From Oceanotoga teriensis (GTDB lineage Bacteria; Thermotogota; Thermotogae; Petrotogales; Petrotogaceae), in NCBI RefSeq assembly GCF_003148465.1, contig NZ_QGGI01000002.1, positions 170,833-234,832 of the forward strand: a DNA stretch of 64,000 nucleotides. Reading direction: 5' to 3'. Below, in pieces: positions 25,242-34,604 of this stretch (positions are counted from its first letter, which is position 1; every line of letters starts with the position of its first letter). Under the pieces are notes generated by a model, which was given only the letters and a program-made list of their open reading frames with translations, made no database searches and was not told the DNA's origin. The position numbers were made by a program, and so were the translations under genes.

Positions 25242-27168
25242 TATAAGAGATGAAGTTTTTATTGAAGAACAAGAAAAAGGATTAAGTGATTCAAAAACAT
25301 TCAAAAAACTTTGGAAATATATAAAAAAATATAAAATAATATTGATGATAGCACTTTTATCTTTGACTTTCTCAACAATAATAGATTTAATGTTGCCATA
25401 TCTTATAAGATATGGTATAGACAATGTTATAAATGTAGAATATACTTTTTCAAAAAATGAAAAAAATGAATATATTTTAAAGGATGATGGAATATATAAA
25501 TTAGATTCAAAAGATGAAAAATATTATTTTTTAAATAAAGAAACACAACAAAAAGAATATATAAGTAAAGAAAGATTTGTATCTTATAAACAAGAAAACA
25601 TAAATAAAGTTACATCATTTTCTGGAATATTTTTAATAGTATTAATATTTCAATTGATAATAAACTATTCACAAGTATTTTTTTCAAACCTTTTAGGTCA
25701 AAAAGTAATATATGATATAAGAAGTGATTTATTCAAACATATAGTAAGAGTTAAATATCGTTTTTTTACACAAAATCCTTCGGGAAAAATAACAACAAGA
25801 ATAGTAAATGATACACAAAATCTTTCAGAATTTTTTTCTGATGTTATGAGTGCTTTAATGAAGGATATAGCAATACTTATAGGGGTATTGATATTAATGT
25901 TTGTTTTAAATGTAAAACTAACATTATACACTATAATAACTTTTCCAATAGTACTCATTGCAGTGTATTTATTTAGAAAATTTGATAGAAAAGCTTATGA
26001 TAAAGTTAGGACAAGAATCTCAATAGTAAATGCATACTTAGCAGAAAATATTTCTGGAAGTCTTGTTACAAAACTTTTCAATCAAGAAAAAAGAAAAAAA
26101 GAAGAATTCAATTATATAAGTTCAAAATTATATAGTGCAAGATTGAATCAAATGATCGTATTTGCGATATTTAGACCCATGATGAATCTTTTATTCTATT
26201 TAACCATGAGTCTTCTTTTATGGTTTGGATCAAAGGGAATAAGAGATAGTTTTATAACTTTTGGTACTTTATATGCATTTACAGCTTATGTTGAAATGTT
26301 TTTTAAACCTCTTTTTGATATAGCAGAAAAATATGACATAATGCAAAATGCTTTTGCTTCTGCTGGAAAAATATTTAAATTGTTTGGTGAGACACATGAA
26401 GACCTTGGAAATGCCAAATATAAAAATATACAAAAGGGAGAAATAAGATTTGAAAATGTTAAATTTTCATATAATGAAAATGAAAATTATGTTTTAAAAG
26501 GTGCAAGCTTTTCGATAAAAGAAAATGAAAGGGTTTCAATAGTTGGCGAAACAGGTTCTGGAAAAACAACCTTGATAAAACTCATAAGTGGATTATATAA
26601 ATATCAAGAAGGAAATATATATATAGATAATAAAAAATTATATGATTATGATATAGATTCGATAAGACAAAAAATAGCAGTAGTTCCTCAAGATGTATTT
26701 TTATTTTCTGGTAATATAATAGATAATATAAGACTTTTTAATGAAAATTATAGTGATCAAGATGTTATAAACGCAGCTAAAACTGTATATGCACATGATA
26801 TAATTGAAAAATTACCAAACTCTTATAATACAGAGATATTAGAAAGAGGAGGAACTTTATCCAGTGGTGAAAGACAACTCATAGCTCTTGCAAGAGCAGT
26901 TCTATACAATGCAAAAATTATAATATTGGATGAAGCAACTGCAAATATAGATGTTGAAACAGAAGATTTAATTCAAAAGGCTTTAGATAAAATCTCATTA
27001 AATACGACTATAATATCTATTGCTCATAGACTTTCTACAGTTAAAAGTTCAAACAGAATAATAGTTGTGCATAAAGGTAAAATCGCAGAAGAAGGCTCAC
27101 ACAGTGAATTAATGAATAAAAAAGGAATATATTATGATCTATACAAACTTCAATTTGAAAATTCTTAA
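25234..27168 (+). CDS. Heterodimeric ABC exporter, subunit with consensus Walker B (TM288-like)
   Basis: 644 residues, about 60 longer than its partner. The extra length is an insertion after TM1 (about residues 70-125, rich in Lys/Tyr/Glu), placed in the first extracytoplasmic loop. The ABC domain has Walker A GETGSGKTT near residue 438, an altered signature LSSGE near 541, and Walker B ILDEAT with the catalytic Glu. The altered signature is exactly what pairs with the partner's Asp-bearing site, so one active and one degenerate ATP site are expected. AGAGG lies upstream of the ATG, which overlaps the first gene by 8 bases. Confidence 0.94.
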   Translation: MANIRDEVFIEEQEKGLSDSKTFKKLWKYIKKYKIILMIALLSLTFSTIIDLMLPYLIRYGIDNVINVEYTFSKNEKNEYILKDDGIYKLDSKDEKYYFLNKETQQKEYISKERFVSYKQENINKVTSFSGIFLIVLIFQLIINYSQVFFSNLLGQKVIYDIRSDLFKHIVRVKYRFFTQNPSGKITTRIVNDTQNLSEFFSDVMSALMKDIAILIGVLILMFVLNVKLTLYTIITFPIVLIAVYLFRKFDRKAYDKVRTRISIVNAYLAENISGSLVTKLFNQEKRKKEEFNYISSKLYSARLNQMIVFAIFRPMMNLLFYLTMSLLLWFGSKGIRDSFITFGTLYAFTAYVEMFFKPLFDIAEKYDIMQNAFASAGKIFKLFGETHEDLGNAKYKNIQKGEIRFENVKFSYNENENYVLKGASFSIKENERVSIVGETGSGKTTLIKLISGLYKYQEGNIYIDNKKLYDYDIDSIRQKIAVVPQDVFLFSGNIIDNIRLFNENYSDQDVINAAKTVYAHDIIEKLPNSYNTEILERGGTLSSGERQLIALARAVLYNAKIIILDEATANIDVETEDLIQKALDKISLNTTIISIAHRLSTVKSSNRIIVVHKGKIAEEGSHSELMNKKGIYYDLYKLQFENS

Positions 27169-27243
27169 CATATAATTAATATTTTTTATACTATATATAG
27201 TGTTTATTAATATGTAATGAAATTAAAATCATCTTCTAAAAAA

Positions 27244-27281
27244 AATAATACAATCCTTATTTAATAAAGGGTTGTATTATT
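27244..27281 (+). terminator. Terminator hairpin after the ABC exporter operon
   Basis: AATAATACAA (27244-27253) pairs perfectly with TTGTATTATT (27272-27281), extended inward by CCTT/AAGG and a U-G pair, with an 8-base loop. The trailing T run is short (TTC), so on the plus strand it is a modest terminator; A residues before it would give a T run on the minus strand. Confidence 0.6.
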
Positions 27282-27449
27282 TTCATGAATAAATCAAATT
27301 TTCCAATAAAATACATATAAATATTAACAAAAGATGTTATAGAAGTTTCTGAAATGAGAACAAATTAATTGCAAAAAAATCTTAACATTTAAAAAGATAT
27401 AAAAAATTAACAAATAAAAAAATAATATCTAATCTATATCATTGATAAA

Positions 27450-27486
27450 AAGGGATTAATAGAATTTATTATTCTGTAATCCTTTA
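27450..27486 (+). other. Imperfect hairpin in the dnaA upstream region
   Basis: AAGGGATTA and AGAAT on the left pair with ATTCT and TAATCCTTT on the right around the loop TTATT, with a small internal mismatch. A TATAAT overlaps its 3' edge at 27485-27490. It could be a weak terminator or part of the dnaA control region; the sequence does not decide. Confidence 0.4.
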
Positions 27487-27548
27487 TAATAAAGAGTTAT
27501 AAAGATTTAATCAAAAATTTTCTTGATTAAGGTTCATGAATGTGATAA

Positions 27549-27569
27549 GCTATATATTGGCTATATATT
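27549..27569 (+). repeat. Tandem 10-mer GCTATATATT x2 before dnaA
   Basis: GCTATATATT occurs at 27549-27558 and again at 27560-27569, separated by one G, immediately before the dnaA Shine-Dalgarno (AGGGGTGG). Such a repeat is placed where a repressor or DnaA itself could act on dnaA expression, but no known box consensus is matched. Confidence 0.5.
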
Positions 27570-27585
27570 AAGGGGTGGAATTTGT

Positions 27586-28950
27586 ATGAACAAGGAAGAA
27601 CTTCATGAACAGTTAAAATTAAATATATCCAGAGAGACTTGGAAAAATTGGTTTAACACATCACAAATTATATCTATGGATGAAAATGAAGTTATAATAG
27701 GTTTGGGAAATCCATTTTTAAAAGACACAGTAGAGAAAAAATTTGGATCTATAATAAATGAAAAAATAAATGATATTTTAGGAAAAAATATAAAAGTTAA
27801 ATATCAAGCTTCAACTATAGATAAAAATACCAAACCTCTATCAGGACCTTTGATCAGAAACAGACCTTTAAAATTATCAGAATTTAATCCTGAATTTACT
27901 TTTGAATCATTCGTTGTTGGTGAATCCAACAGAATGGCTTATTACTCTTCAATAGAGGCTTCTAAAAATCCCGGGAAATTTAATCCCTTATTCATTTATG
28001 GAGATGTTGGTTTAGGAAAAACTCATTTAATGCATTCTATTGCAAATTATATATTAGAACATTCTCCTGATTTAAGAGTTAGATATTTAACCGCTGAAGA
28101 TTTTATGAATGAAATGATGGATGCTATAAGAAACAAACAAATGGAATCTTTCAGAGAACGATTTAGAAAAACAGTTGATATCTTACTAATAGATGATGTA
28201 CAATTTTTAATAGGAAAAAATAATGTTCAAAACGAACTCTTTCACACATTCAATTCACTTTTTAATGCAGGAAAACAGGTTATAATATGTTCAGATAGAA
28301 CACCAGATGAATTGGCGACATTTCATCCAAGATTGATAAGTAGATTTGAAATGGGATTAGTTGTAAATATTGAAACTCCAGATGAAAGTACGAGATACTT
28401 AATAGCAAAAAAAATGGCACAGATGATATCATTACAAATGTCAGATGATGTAGCTCATTATTTAGCAGAACATGTAGATCAAAACTTAAGACGATTAAGA
28501 GGAGCTATAATGAATTTGCTACTTCATACAAAGATTACTGGAGAACCAGTTAGTGTTTCTTCAGCAAAAAAGATAGTTGATTCTATAGTTAGAATGAATA
28601 AATCAAAAACGAAATATAATTCTAAAGAAGCTTTTGAAACAATAAAATTAAATACTGTAATAGACACAGTTATTGAAGAATTTAAAATATGTAGAGAAGA
28701 TCTTTATTCTAATTCAAGAAAGAAAAATATTTCTGAGGCAAGACAAGTTTTAGCATACATATTAAAAATATATATGAAATTGTCTGTAAAGGAAATATCA
28801 AAGATACTAAAAAGAAATCATTCAACAATAAGTCATTCAATAAAAAAAATAGATCATTCATTGATGTTAGGTAATAATATAATAAAAAGTAAAATAGATA
28901 ATATAAAAGAAAAGATGGAATCTGAAAAAGTTGATTTAGATTTAGTATGA
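27586..28950 (+). CDS. dnaA: Chromosomal replication initiator protein DnaA
   Basis: 454 residues from the ATG at 27586, which has AGGGGTGG upstream; the longer open frame from 27523 would add residues from the control region. Domain I starts NKEELHEQLKLNISRETWKNWF. Domain III shows Walker A GDVGLGKTHL near residue 142 and Walker B LLIDDVQFL near 201. Domain IV carries the DNA-binding signature SVKEISKILKRNHSTISHSI near 400. It initiates chromosome replication as an ATP-bound oligomer. dnaN is not adjacent; tdh follows instead, after a terminator. Confidence 0.97.
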   Translation: MNKEELHEQLKLNISRETWKNWFNTSQIISMDENEVIIGLGNPFLKDTVEKKFGSIINEKINDILGKNIKVKYQASTIDKNTKPLSGPLIRNRPLKLSEFNPEFTFESFVVGESNRMAYYSSIEASKNPGKFNPLFIYGDVGLGKTHLMHSIANYILEHSPDLRVRYLTAEDFMNEMMDAIRNKQMESFRERFRKTVDILLIDDVQFLIGKNNVQNELFHTFNSLFNAGKQVIICSDRTPDELATFHPRLISRFEMGLVVNIETPDESTRYLIAKKMAQMISLQMSDDVAHYLAEHVDQNLRRLRGAIMNLLLHTKITGEPVSVSSAKKIVDSIVRMNKSKTKYNSKEAFETIKLNTVIDTVIEEFKICREDLYSNSRKKNISEARQVLAYILKIYMKLSVKEISKILKRNHSTISHSIKKIDHSLMLGNNIIKSKIDNIKEKMESEKVDLDLV

Positions 28951-28952
28951 GT

Positions 28953-28980
28953 AAAGGATGGTTTTATACCATCCTTTTTC
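28953..28980 (+). terminator. Intrinsic terminator of dnaA
   Basis: AAAGGATGG (28953-28961) and CCATCCTTT (28969-28977) form a perfect 9-bp stem with a 7-base loop, followed by TTC. It lies 3 bases after the dnaA stop. Confidence 0.88.
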
Positions 28981-29137
28981 AAATATTTATCAGAGACTAA
29001 TTTAAAGATATAATTGGCTATAAATACAATATATTAGCTATTTCTTTGATTAATAAGTCGATAGAAATATTGAAATTTTTTTCATAATCATTTAAACTAT
29101 ATATGTAAGTAAATTTTATTTCTGGGAGAGTGATGAA

Positions 29138-30175
29138 ATGAAAGCATTGTTAAAAAAAGAACCAGGCAAAGGATTTACATTGGAAAATGTTGAAGAACCA
29201 GTTATAAAAAATTCAGATGATGTGAAAATAAAGATATTAAGAACATCGATATGTGGTACGGATGTACACATTTATGAATGGAATAAATGGGCTGAAGAAA
29301 GGATAAAAACACCTCAAATTGGTGGTCATGAATTTGTTGGTGAAGTAATAGAAATTGGAGATAATGTAAAAGGTTTAGTACCTGGAGATATAGTTGCCAG
29401 TGAAACTCATATTCCATGCAAAGTATGTTATCAATGTAAAACTGGAAATATGCATGTATGTAAAGATATGCAGATTCTTGGAGTTGATAGAGATGGAGTA
29501 TTTGCTGAATATGCAGTAGTTCCAGAAATTGTGTTATGGAAATTAGATGAAAGTATACCATTAAAATATGCATCAGTTATGGAACCTTTAGGTAATGCTA
29601 TACATACAGCTACAGCTACTGATTTAAGAGCTAAACATGTATTAATAACGGGAGCAGGACCAATAGGAGCGATGGCTATACAAGTTGCAAAAGCTTCAGG
29701 TGCTGCAACAATCATTGTAAGTGAAGTTTCTGAATATAGAATAAATATGGCAAAAGAAGTTGGTGCAGATCTTGTTATAAATCCATCTAAAGAAAATTTA
29801 TATGAAAAAGTAATGGAATTTACAGGAAATCATGGAGCAGATGTTTTATTAGAGATGTCTGGAAATGTAACAGCTTTAAATGATGGAATTAAATCTGTCA
29901 GAAATGCTGGATTTGTATCTATATTAGGTGTATATAATGAAGAAAAAATACCTTTTGTTATGAACACAGCTGTTTTTAAAAATCTTACAATACAAGCAAT
30001 AACTGGTAGAAAAATGTTTGAAACTTGGCATATTGCAACTCAATGGCTTAAATATAACAGAATAAATATAGATAAAATAGTTACTCATGAAATAAAAATG
30101 GAAGATTTTGAGAAAGGTTTTGAGTTGATGATGTCTGGTAAAAGTGGTAAAATTGTAATGAAAGTATCAGAATAG
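29138..30175 (+). CDS. tdh: L-threonine 3-dehydrogenase
   Basis: 345 residues, zinc-dependent medium-chain dehydrogenase. The catalytic zinc ligands include Cys in ICGTDVHIYEWN and the His-Glu of GGHEFVGEV; the structural zinc site is the four-Cys cluster CKVCYQCKTGNMHVC. The NAD-binding Rossmann motif is ITGAGPIGAMA. It oxidises threonine to 2-amino-3-ketobutyrate. The next gene, kbl, 11 bases downstream, encodes the enzyme that uses this product, so the two form a threonine-to-glycine pathway. GGGAG precedes the ATG. Confidence 0.96.
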   Translation: MKALLKKEPGKGFTLENVEEPVIKNSDDVKIKILRTSICGTDVHIYEWNKWAEERIKTPQIGGHEFVGEVIEIGDNVKGLVPGDIVASETHIPCKVCYQCKTGNMHVCKDMQILGVDRDGVFAEYAVVPEIVLWKLDESIPLKYASVMEPLGNAIHTATATDLRAKHVLITGAGPIGAMAIQVAKASGAATIIVSEVSEYRINMAKEVGADLVINPSKENLYEKVMEFTGNHGADVLLEMSGNVTALNDGIKSVRNAGFVSILGVYNEEKIPFVMNTAVFKNLTIQAITGRKMFETWHIATQWLKYNRINIDKIVTHEIKMEDFEKGFELMMSGKSGKIVMKVSE

Positions 30176-30186
30176 GAGGGATCTAA

Positions 30187-31368
30187 TTGAATATTTATGA
30201 AGAATTAACAAAAGAAATGAAAGAACTTGAAGAACAAGGGCTTCTTGTTAATATAAGAACTTTAGAGTCAGCTCAGGGAGCATGGCTTAATATGAATGGT
30301 AAAAAAGTTTTAAATATGTGTTCAAATAATTATCTTGGTTTTGCCAATGATGAAAGATTAAAAAAGGCTTCTATAAAGGCAATAGAAGAATGGGGAGTAG
30401 GTCCTGGAGCAGTTAGGTCTATTGCTGGAACATTGACTATACATAACACATTAGAATCAGAACTTGCAAAGTTTAAACATGTTGAAGACACTTTAGTAGT
30501 GCAATCTGGATTTAATGCAAACCAAGCTATAATACCCGCAATAATGAGATCAGAAGATGCAATACTATCAGATGAATTAAATCATGCAAGTATAATAGAT
30601 GGAGTTAGATTGACAAAATCAAAAAAATACGTTTGGAAACATAAAGATGTAAAATCTTTAGAAGAAGCTTTAAAAAAAGCTGATTCTGAAAATGCCAAAA
30701 GAAAATTAATAATTACTGATGGAGTTTTTTCAATGGATGGTGATGTAGCTCCACTTCCAGAGATTTGTGATGTAGCTGAAAAATATAATGCTCTTGTTAT
30801 GGTTGATGATGCTCATGGTGAAGGAGTATTGGGTTCAAATGGTAGGGGAATAGTAGATCATTTTGGACTTCATGGAAGAGTTGATATAGAAGTTGGTACA
30901 TTATCAAAAGCTTTTGGTGTAGTTGGTGGATTTGTAGCCGGTAAAAAAGAGCTCATAAAATATTTAAAACAAAAAGCAAGACCATTTTTATTCTCAAGTT
31001 CATTATCTCCAGCAGAATCAGGAGCAGCTCTTGAAGCTATAAAAATATTGACTGAAAATGATATAGAAGTAAAAAAACTTTGGGATAATGGAAAGTATTT
31101 CCAAGAAAAAATGAGAGAAATGGGATTTGATACTGGAGAAACTGTAACTCCTATCACACCTGTTATGCTTTATGAAGCAAAGACAGCAAAAAAATTCTCT
31201 TCAAGATTGTATGAAGAAGGAATATTTGCATCAGCTATAGGATTTCCAACAGTTCCAAAAGGAAAAGCAAGAATAAGAGTTATGATAAGTGCTGCACATA
31301 GTAGAGAAGATCTAGATTTTGCACTTGAAAAATTTAAATTAATAGGTAAAGAACTTGAAATAATATAA
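30187..31368 (+). CDS. kbl: Glycine C-acetyltransferase (2-amino-3-ketobutyrate CoA ligase)
   Basis: 393 residues of the alpha-oxoamine synthase family (PLP fold type I). Hallmarks: [15 protein letters not shown], the VQSGFNANQ loop, [21 protein letters not shown] (Asp binds the PLP ring nitrogen) and the PLP lysine in GTLSKAFG. Related 8-amino-7-oxononanoate synthase shares these motifs; pairing with tdh decides for Kbl. It splits 2-amino-3-ketobutyrate with CoA into glycine and acetyl-CoA. The start is TTG, with GGAGGG seven bases upstream. Confidence 0.95.
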   Translation: MNIYEELTKEMKELEEQGLLVNIRTLESAQGAWLNMNGKKVLNMCSNNYLGFANDERLKKASIKAIEEWGVGPGAVRSIAGTLTIHNTLESELAKFKHVEDTLVVQSGFNANQAIIPAIMRSEDAILSDELNHASIIDGVRLTKSKKYVWKHKDVKSLEEALKKADSENAKRKLIITDGVFSMDGDVAPLPEICDVAEKYNALVMVDDAHGEGVLGSNGRGIVDHFGLHGRVDIEVGTLSKAFGVVGGFVAGKKELIKYLKQKARPFLFSSSLSPAESGAALEAIKILTENDIEVKKLWDNGKYFQEKMREMGFDTGETVTPITPVMLYEAKTAKKFSSRLYEEGIFASAIGFPTVPKGKARIRVMISAAHSREDLDFALEKFKLIGKELEII

Positions 31369-31391
31369 AGAATGCTTCGGCATTCTTTTTT
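31367..31391 (+). terminator. Intrinsic terminator of tdh-kbl
   Basis: AAAGAATGC, a TTCG tetraloop and GCATTCTTT form a perfect 9-bp stem from 31367, overlapping the last base pair of the kbl stop codon, followed by four T. The stable UUCG loop makes this a textbook rho-independent terminator. Confidence 0.93.
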
Positions 31392-31458
31392 TATCAAAAT
31401 TTATATAATAATTAAAAACTAAGTAATAAATAATATAACTTAATGAATAAAAAAATGA

Positions 31459-31485
31459 TATAATACCTCGTATGAGGAGGTATTA
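31459..31485 (+). promoter_or_regulatory. -10 element and perfect 9-bp palindrome before mnmG
   Basis: TATAAT at 31459-31464 is a good -10; the -35 is weak (TAACTT-like). TAATACCTC (31461-31469) and GAGGTATTA (31477-31485) are perfect inverted repeats around a 7-base loop, and the right arm covers the Shine-Dalgarno GGAGG. Because the left arm overlaps the -10, a transcript from this promoter would lack that arm, so a DNA operator fits better than an RNA switch. Confidence 0.5.
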
Positions 31486-31487
31486 TA

Positions 31488-33347
31488 ATGCTAAAAGAGA
31501 ACAATTATGATGTAATAGTTGTTGGGGCAGGTCATGCAGGTATAGAAGCGGCAATAGCTTCATCAAAAATGGATTTAAAAACATTATTATTAAACATAAA
31601 TTTAGATTCTGTTGGATGGACACCATGTAATCCAGCAATTGGAGGACCAGCTAAAGGTATAGTTACAAGAGAAATAGATGCACTTGGAGGAGTTCAAGCT
31701 AAAGTAACTGATAAAACAATGATAAATGTTAGAATGTTGAATACATCAAAAGGAATAGCTGTAAGAGCTTTGAGAGCGCAAGTTGATAAATATGAATATT
31801 CTCGAGAAATGAAAAAAATACTTGAAAATCAAAAAAATTTGACTTTAAGATATGGACTTGTAAAAAATATTATAGTAGATGGGAATGAAATAAAAGGTGT
31901 TGAAACAGAACTTGGTATAACTTATTATTCTAAAGCTGTAATATTAACAACTGGAACTTACTTAAGAGGGAAAATTTTCATTGGAAGAAATGTATTTCAC
32001 TCCGGAAGAATGGGAGATTTATCGGCAGATTCTTTAACAGAATCATTAAATAAATATGGAATAAAAACCAACAGATTTAAAACGGGAACTCCAGCAAGAA
32101 TAAATAAAGATTCTATTAATTTTGAAAATTTAATAAGACAAGATACATCAAAAAGTCCCTTAGCTTTTTCATTTTTCAATAAACCAAAAATATTAAAAGA
32201 TGATTTTCCTTGTTGGATTACAAGAACAACAGAAAAAACTAATGAAATAATAAAAGAATATATAAACTATTCACCTCTTTATGGAGATATAAAATTAATA
32301 GAATCAAAAGGTCCAAGATATTGTCCATCGATAGAAGATAAAGTTATGAAATTCAATAGAGACAAACATCAGTTATTTTTAGAACCAGAATCTAAATATT
32401 CAAAAGAATATTATATAAATGGATTAAGTACAAGTCTTCCATATGAAGCTCAAGTAAAAATGTTACAAAGTATACCAGGCCTTGAAAATGCCATTGTTGA
32501 AAGACCTGCTTATGCTGTTGAATATGATTATATTTTACCTGAACAACTAAAATATACATTAGAATATAAAAATATATCAGGACTTTACTTTGCAGGCCAA
32601 ATAAATGGAACGAGTGGATATGAAGAGGCAGCTGGACAAGGTTTGATTGCAGGTATAAATGCAGCTTTAAAAATAAAAAACAAAAAAGAATTTATTTTAA
32701 ATAGATCTGAATCTTATATAGGAGTATTAATAGACGATCTAATAAACAAAGGGGTAGATGAACCTTATAGATTATTAACATCTAGAGCAGAATATAGATT
32801 ATTATTAAGACATGATAATTCACATTTCAGACTTATAGATTATGGTTATCAATTAAACTTAATAAATAAAGAAGAATATGAAGAAGTAAAAAAAGTAGAA
32901 AAAGAAATTAATTATCATTATGATAAAATTCAAAATATAAAAATAGAAAAAACTTATTTAAATGAAATATTAGAAAAAAATAATTCAACAAAAGTAGATC
33001 ATAAAACTAATATGTCTGATATTTTAAAAAGACCTGAAATATCTTTTTACGATTTGAAAAATTTTTACAATGAAAAAATAGAAGATGAAAGAGTTATAGA
33101 ACAAATAGAAATAAGGTTTAAATACGGTGGATATATAAGAAAAATGAAAGAAGAAATAGAAAAGATGAAAAAATTAGAAAATGATCTAATTCCTGTAGAT
33201 ATGAATTATGACGAAGTTCATAATTTGGCTTTTGAAGCGCGTGAAAAATTAAAAAAAATAAAACCAAAATCTATAGCTCAAGCTATGAGAATACCTGGTA
33301 TAAATCCATCTGATATAATAAATCTGAGTTTATATATAAAAAAATAA
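31488..33347 (+). CDS. mnmG: tRNA uridine-5-carboxymethylaminomethyl modification enzyme MnmG (GidA)
   Basis: 619 residues, normal length. The FAD-binding dinucleotide motif is [12 protein letters not shown]; other hallmarks are [14 protein letters not shown], the [12 protein letters not shown] strand, FKTGTPARI, and [18 protein letters not shown]. With MnmE it modifies the wobble U34 of several tRNAs using FAD, NADH and methylene-THF. GAGGAGG precedes the ATG. mnmE is not adjacent. A hairpin shared with the convergent gene follows. Confidence 0.97.
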   Translation: MLKENNYDVIVVGAGHAGIEAAIASSKMDLKTLLLNINLDSVGWTPCNPAIGGPAKGIVTREIDALGGVQAKVTDKTMINVRMLNTSKGIAVRALRAQVDKYEYSREMKKILENQKNLTLRYGLVKNIIVDGNEIKGVETELGITYYSKAVILTTGTYLRGKIFIGRNVFHSGRMGDLSADSLTESLNKYGIKTNRFKTGTPARINKDSINFENLIRQDTSKSPLAFSFFNKPKILKDDFPCWITRTTEKTNEIIKEYINYSPLYGDIKLIESKGPRYCPSIEDKVMKFNRDKHQLFLEPESKYSKEYYINGLSTSLPYEAQVKMLQSIPGLENAIVERPAYAVEYDYILPEQLKYTLEYKNISGLYFAGQINGTSGYEEAAGQGLIAGINAALKIKNKKEFILNRSESYIGVLIDDLINKGVDEPYRLLTSRAEYRLLLRHDNSHFRLIDYGYQLNLINKEEYEEVKKVEKEINYHYDKIQNIKIEKTYLNEILEKNNSTKVDHKTNMSDILKRPEISFYDLKNFYNEKIEDERVIEQIEIRFKYGGYIRKMKEEIEKMKKLENDLIPVDMNYDEVHNLAFEAREKLKKIKPKSIAQAMRIPGINPSDIINLSLYIKK

Positions 33348-33376
33348 TGAAGAGCTTAAGCTCTTCATTATTTTAT
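33343..33376. terminator. Bidirectional terminator of mnmG and the beta-propeller gene
   Basis: AATAATGAAGAGC (33343-33355) and GCTCTTCATTATT (33360-33372) form a perfect 13-bp stem with a TTAA loop and T-rich flanks on both strands. Both stop codons lie within the stem arms. Confidence 0.9.
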
Positions 33377-34516
33377 AGTATATTTAAAAACTATTATATC
33401 TTTATCATCTGAACCAAAATCTTTTGAAGTAGAGTAACCAGCAACATAAATATTGCCTTTTTCATCTATATCTAAAGAATAAGCAACATCATCGCCATCT
33501 CCACCGATTATTTTAGTCGATTCAATATAACCATCTGAATTGAATTCAAGTAATATTATATCTTTATCATTTTTTCCTTCAGGAGTAGTATAACCAGCAA
33601 CATACAAATTATTGTTAGGTCCTTCTTTCACAGAATAGCCATGATCTGATTTTATATCACCATAACCTGATTCCCAAAGCATTTTTCCATCTTTTGAAAA
33701 TTTAACTAAATAAAAATCTGACCAACCATCTTTCCAAGAACCATCATAACCTACTGCAACATAACCATCCTTAACTTCTTTAACTTCAAATCCTCTTGCA
33801 TAATCTCTTCCAGTGAAAACATTTGTCCATAATTCTTCACCAGTCAAGGTAACTTTTGTCATCATAAACTTAGTTCTACCCTCAAAGAAATCAACAATAG
33901 TTCCAGCTATTATAAGATTTCCATCAGTAGTTAATTCCATACTCAAAGGTTTAATATCTGAACCAGCTTGACCAATAGGTAACCATTTTGTCCATACAAC
34001 ATCTAAACTATCTTTAGAAACTTTTATAAGTTTCCCTTTCATGTTTAAAGTTTTAGGATCTGTTCCATAACCTAAAAGTATATAAGAGTCATTTAATTCG
34101 ACCATAGCTGTACCTTTTTCAATACCAAAATTTTTAATATTCTTTTTAAATCCATTTTCGCCTAATTTAGCAAGAAAAATGTCATAATCTGTGGAATAAG
34201 ATCTTGTAGAACCTACAGCTACAGGATTTCCATCAAAATCTTCGAATCCCCATAATAACCAGTCATTATTTGAACCGCCAACTAATTCTTTTGATAATAT
34301 TTCGCCTTTAGAATTTAATTTAATAACTAGTCCATCTTCGTTGTAACCATTAGGATCTGATACACCAAATAGGTAAGCTCCATCCTCAACAGCATTCACA
34401 TAAAAAATTTCTTGTTCACCCTCCATAGGATAAACTCTACCCCAATCAAGATTAGGCGCTGCAAAAGATAATAGTCCCACTAATAATACCATTATTACTA
34501 GAATTCTTGGTTTCAT
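33368..34516 (-). CDS. Secreted beta-propeller (SBBP-like repeat) protein
   Basis: 382 residues from the ATG at 34516, which has AGGAGGG upstream. A signal peptide (MKPRILVIMVLLVGLLSFA) is followed by six or seven repeats of about 50-60 residues with the pattern D-x-x-L-x-K-x-x-x-x-G ... W ... G ... D-G-x-x-x-V-A-G-Y. Good copies are DIFLAKLGENG, DFYLVKFSKDGKMLWESGYG and GNIYVAGYSTSKDFG. This is a secreted beta-propeller of the SBBP/delta-60 kind. There is no lipobox or catalytic motif. Function unknown; a periplasmic or surface binding role is likely. Confidence 0.8.
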   Translation of the reverse strand: MKPRILVIMVLLVGLLSFAAPNLDWGRVYPMEGEQEIFYVNAVEDGAYLFGVSDPNGYNEDGLVIKLNSKGEILSKELVGGSNNDWLLWGFEDFDGNPVAVGSTRSYSTDYDIFLAKLGENGFKKNIKNFGIEKGTAMVELNDSYILLGYGTDPKTLNMKGKLIKVSKDSLDVVWTKWLPIGQAGSDIKPLSMELTTDGNLIIAGTIVDFFEGRTKFMMTKVTLTGEELWTNVFTGRDYARGFEVKEVKDGYVAVGYDGSWKDGWSDFYLVKFSKDGKMLWESGYGDIKSDHGYSVKEGPNNNLYVAGYTTPEGKNDKDIILLEFNSDGYIESTKIIGGDGDDVAYSLDIDEKGNIYVAGYSTSKDFGSDDKDIIVFKYTIK

Positions 34517-34569
34517 GATTATCCCTCCTACCAAAATTCATTTTATTATAAATCATTATAATTATAACA

Positions 34570-34604
34570 TAAAAAAAAGTAAAAAAGAAAACTAAGTAAG
34601 TTTT
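34570..34604 (-). terminator. Weak intrinsic terminator of the receptor gene
   Basis: On the minus strand AAAACT, a 5-base loop and AGTTTT form a short stem that includes the stop codon, followed by long T runs (CTTTTTT, then eight T). The stem is AT-rich, so strength is uncertain. Confidence 0.45.

Larger units (their letters stand above)
27169..27585. other. 417-bp non-coding region upstream of dnaA
   Basis: Very AT-rich and without a credible gene. It holds the exporter's terminator hairpin (27244-27281), a second imperfect hairpin (about 27450-27486) and two tandem copies of a 10-mer just before the dnaA ribosome-binding site. I looked for DnaA boxes of the TTATCCACA type and for the CCTACC core reported for Thermotoga and saw none, so I do not call this an origin. 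Confidence 0.6.

Noticed and set aside
27169..27585. Chromosomal origin next to dnaA
   Set aside because: AT-rich and next to dnaA, but no DnaA boxes of known type, and low GC is general in this genome; left as an open question, not a call.
31461..31485. mnmG leader hairpin as a riboswitch-like element
   Set aside because: Its left arm overlaps the only good -10 box, so the local transcript would not contain the hairpin; kept only as a palindrome.
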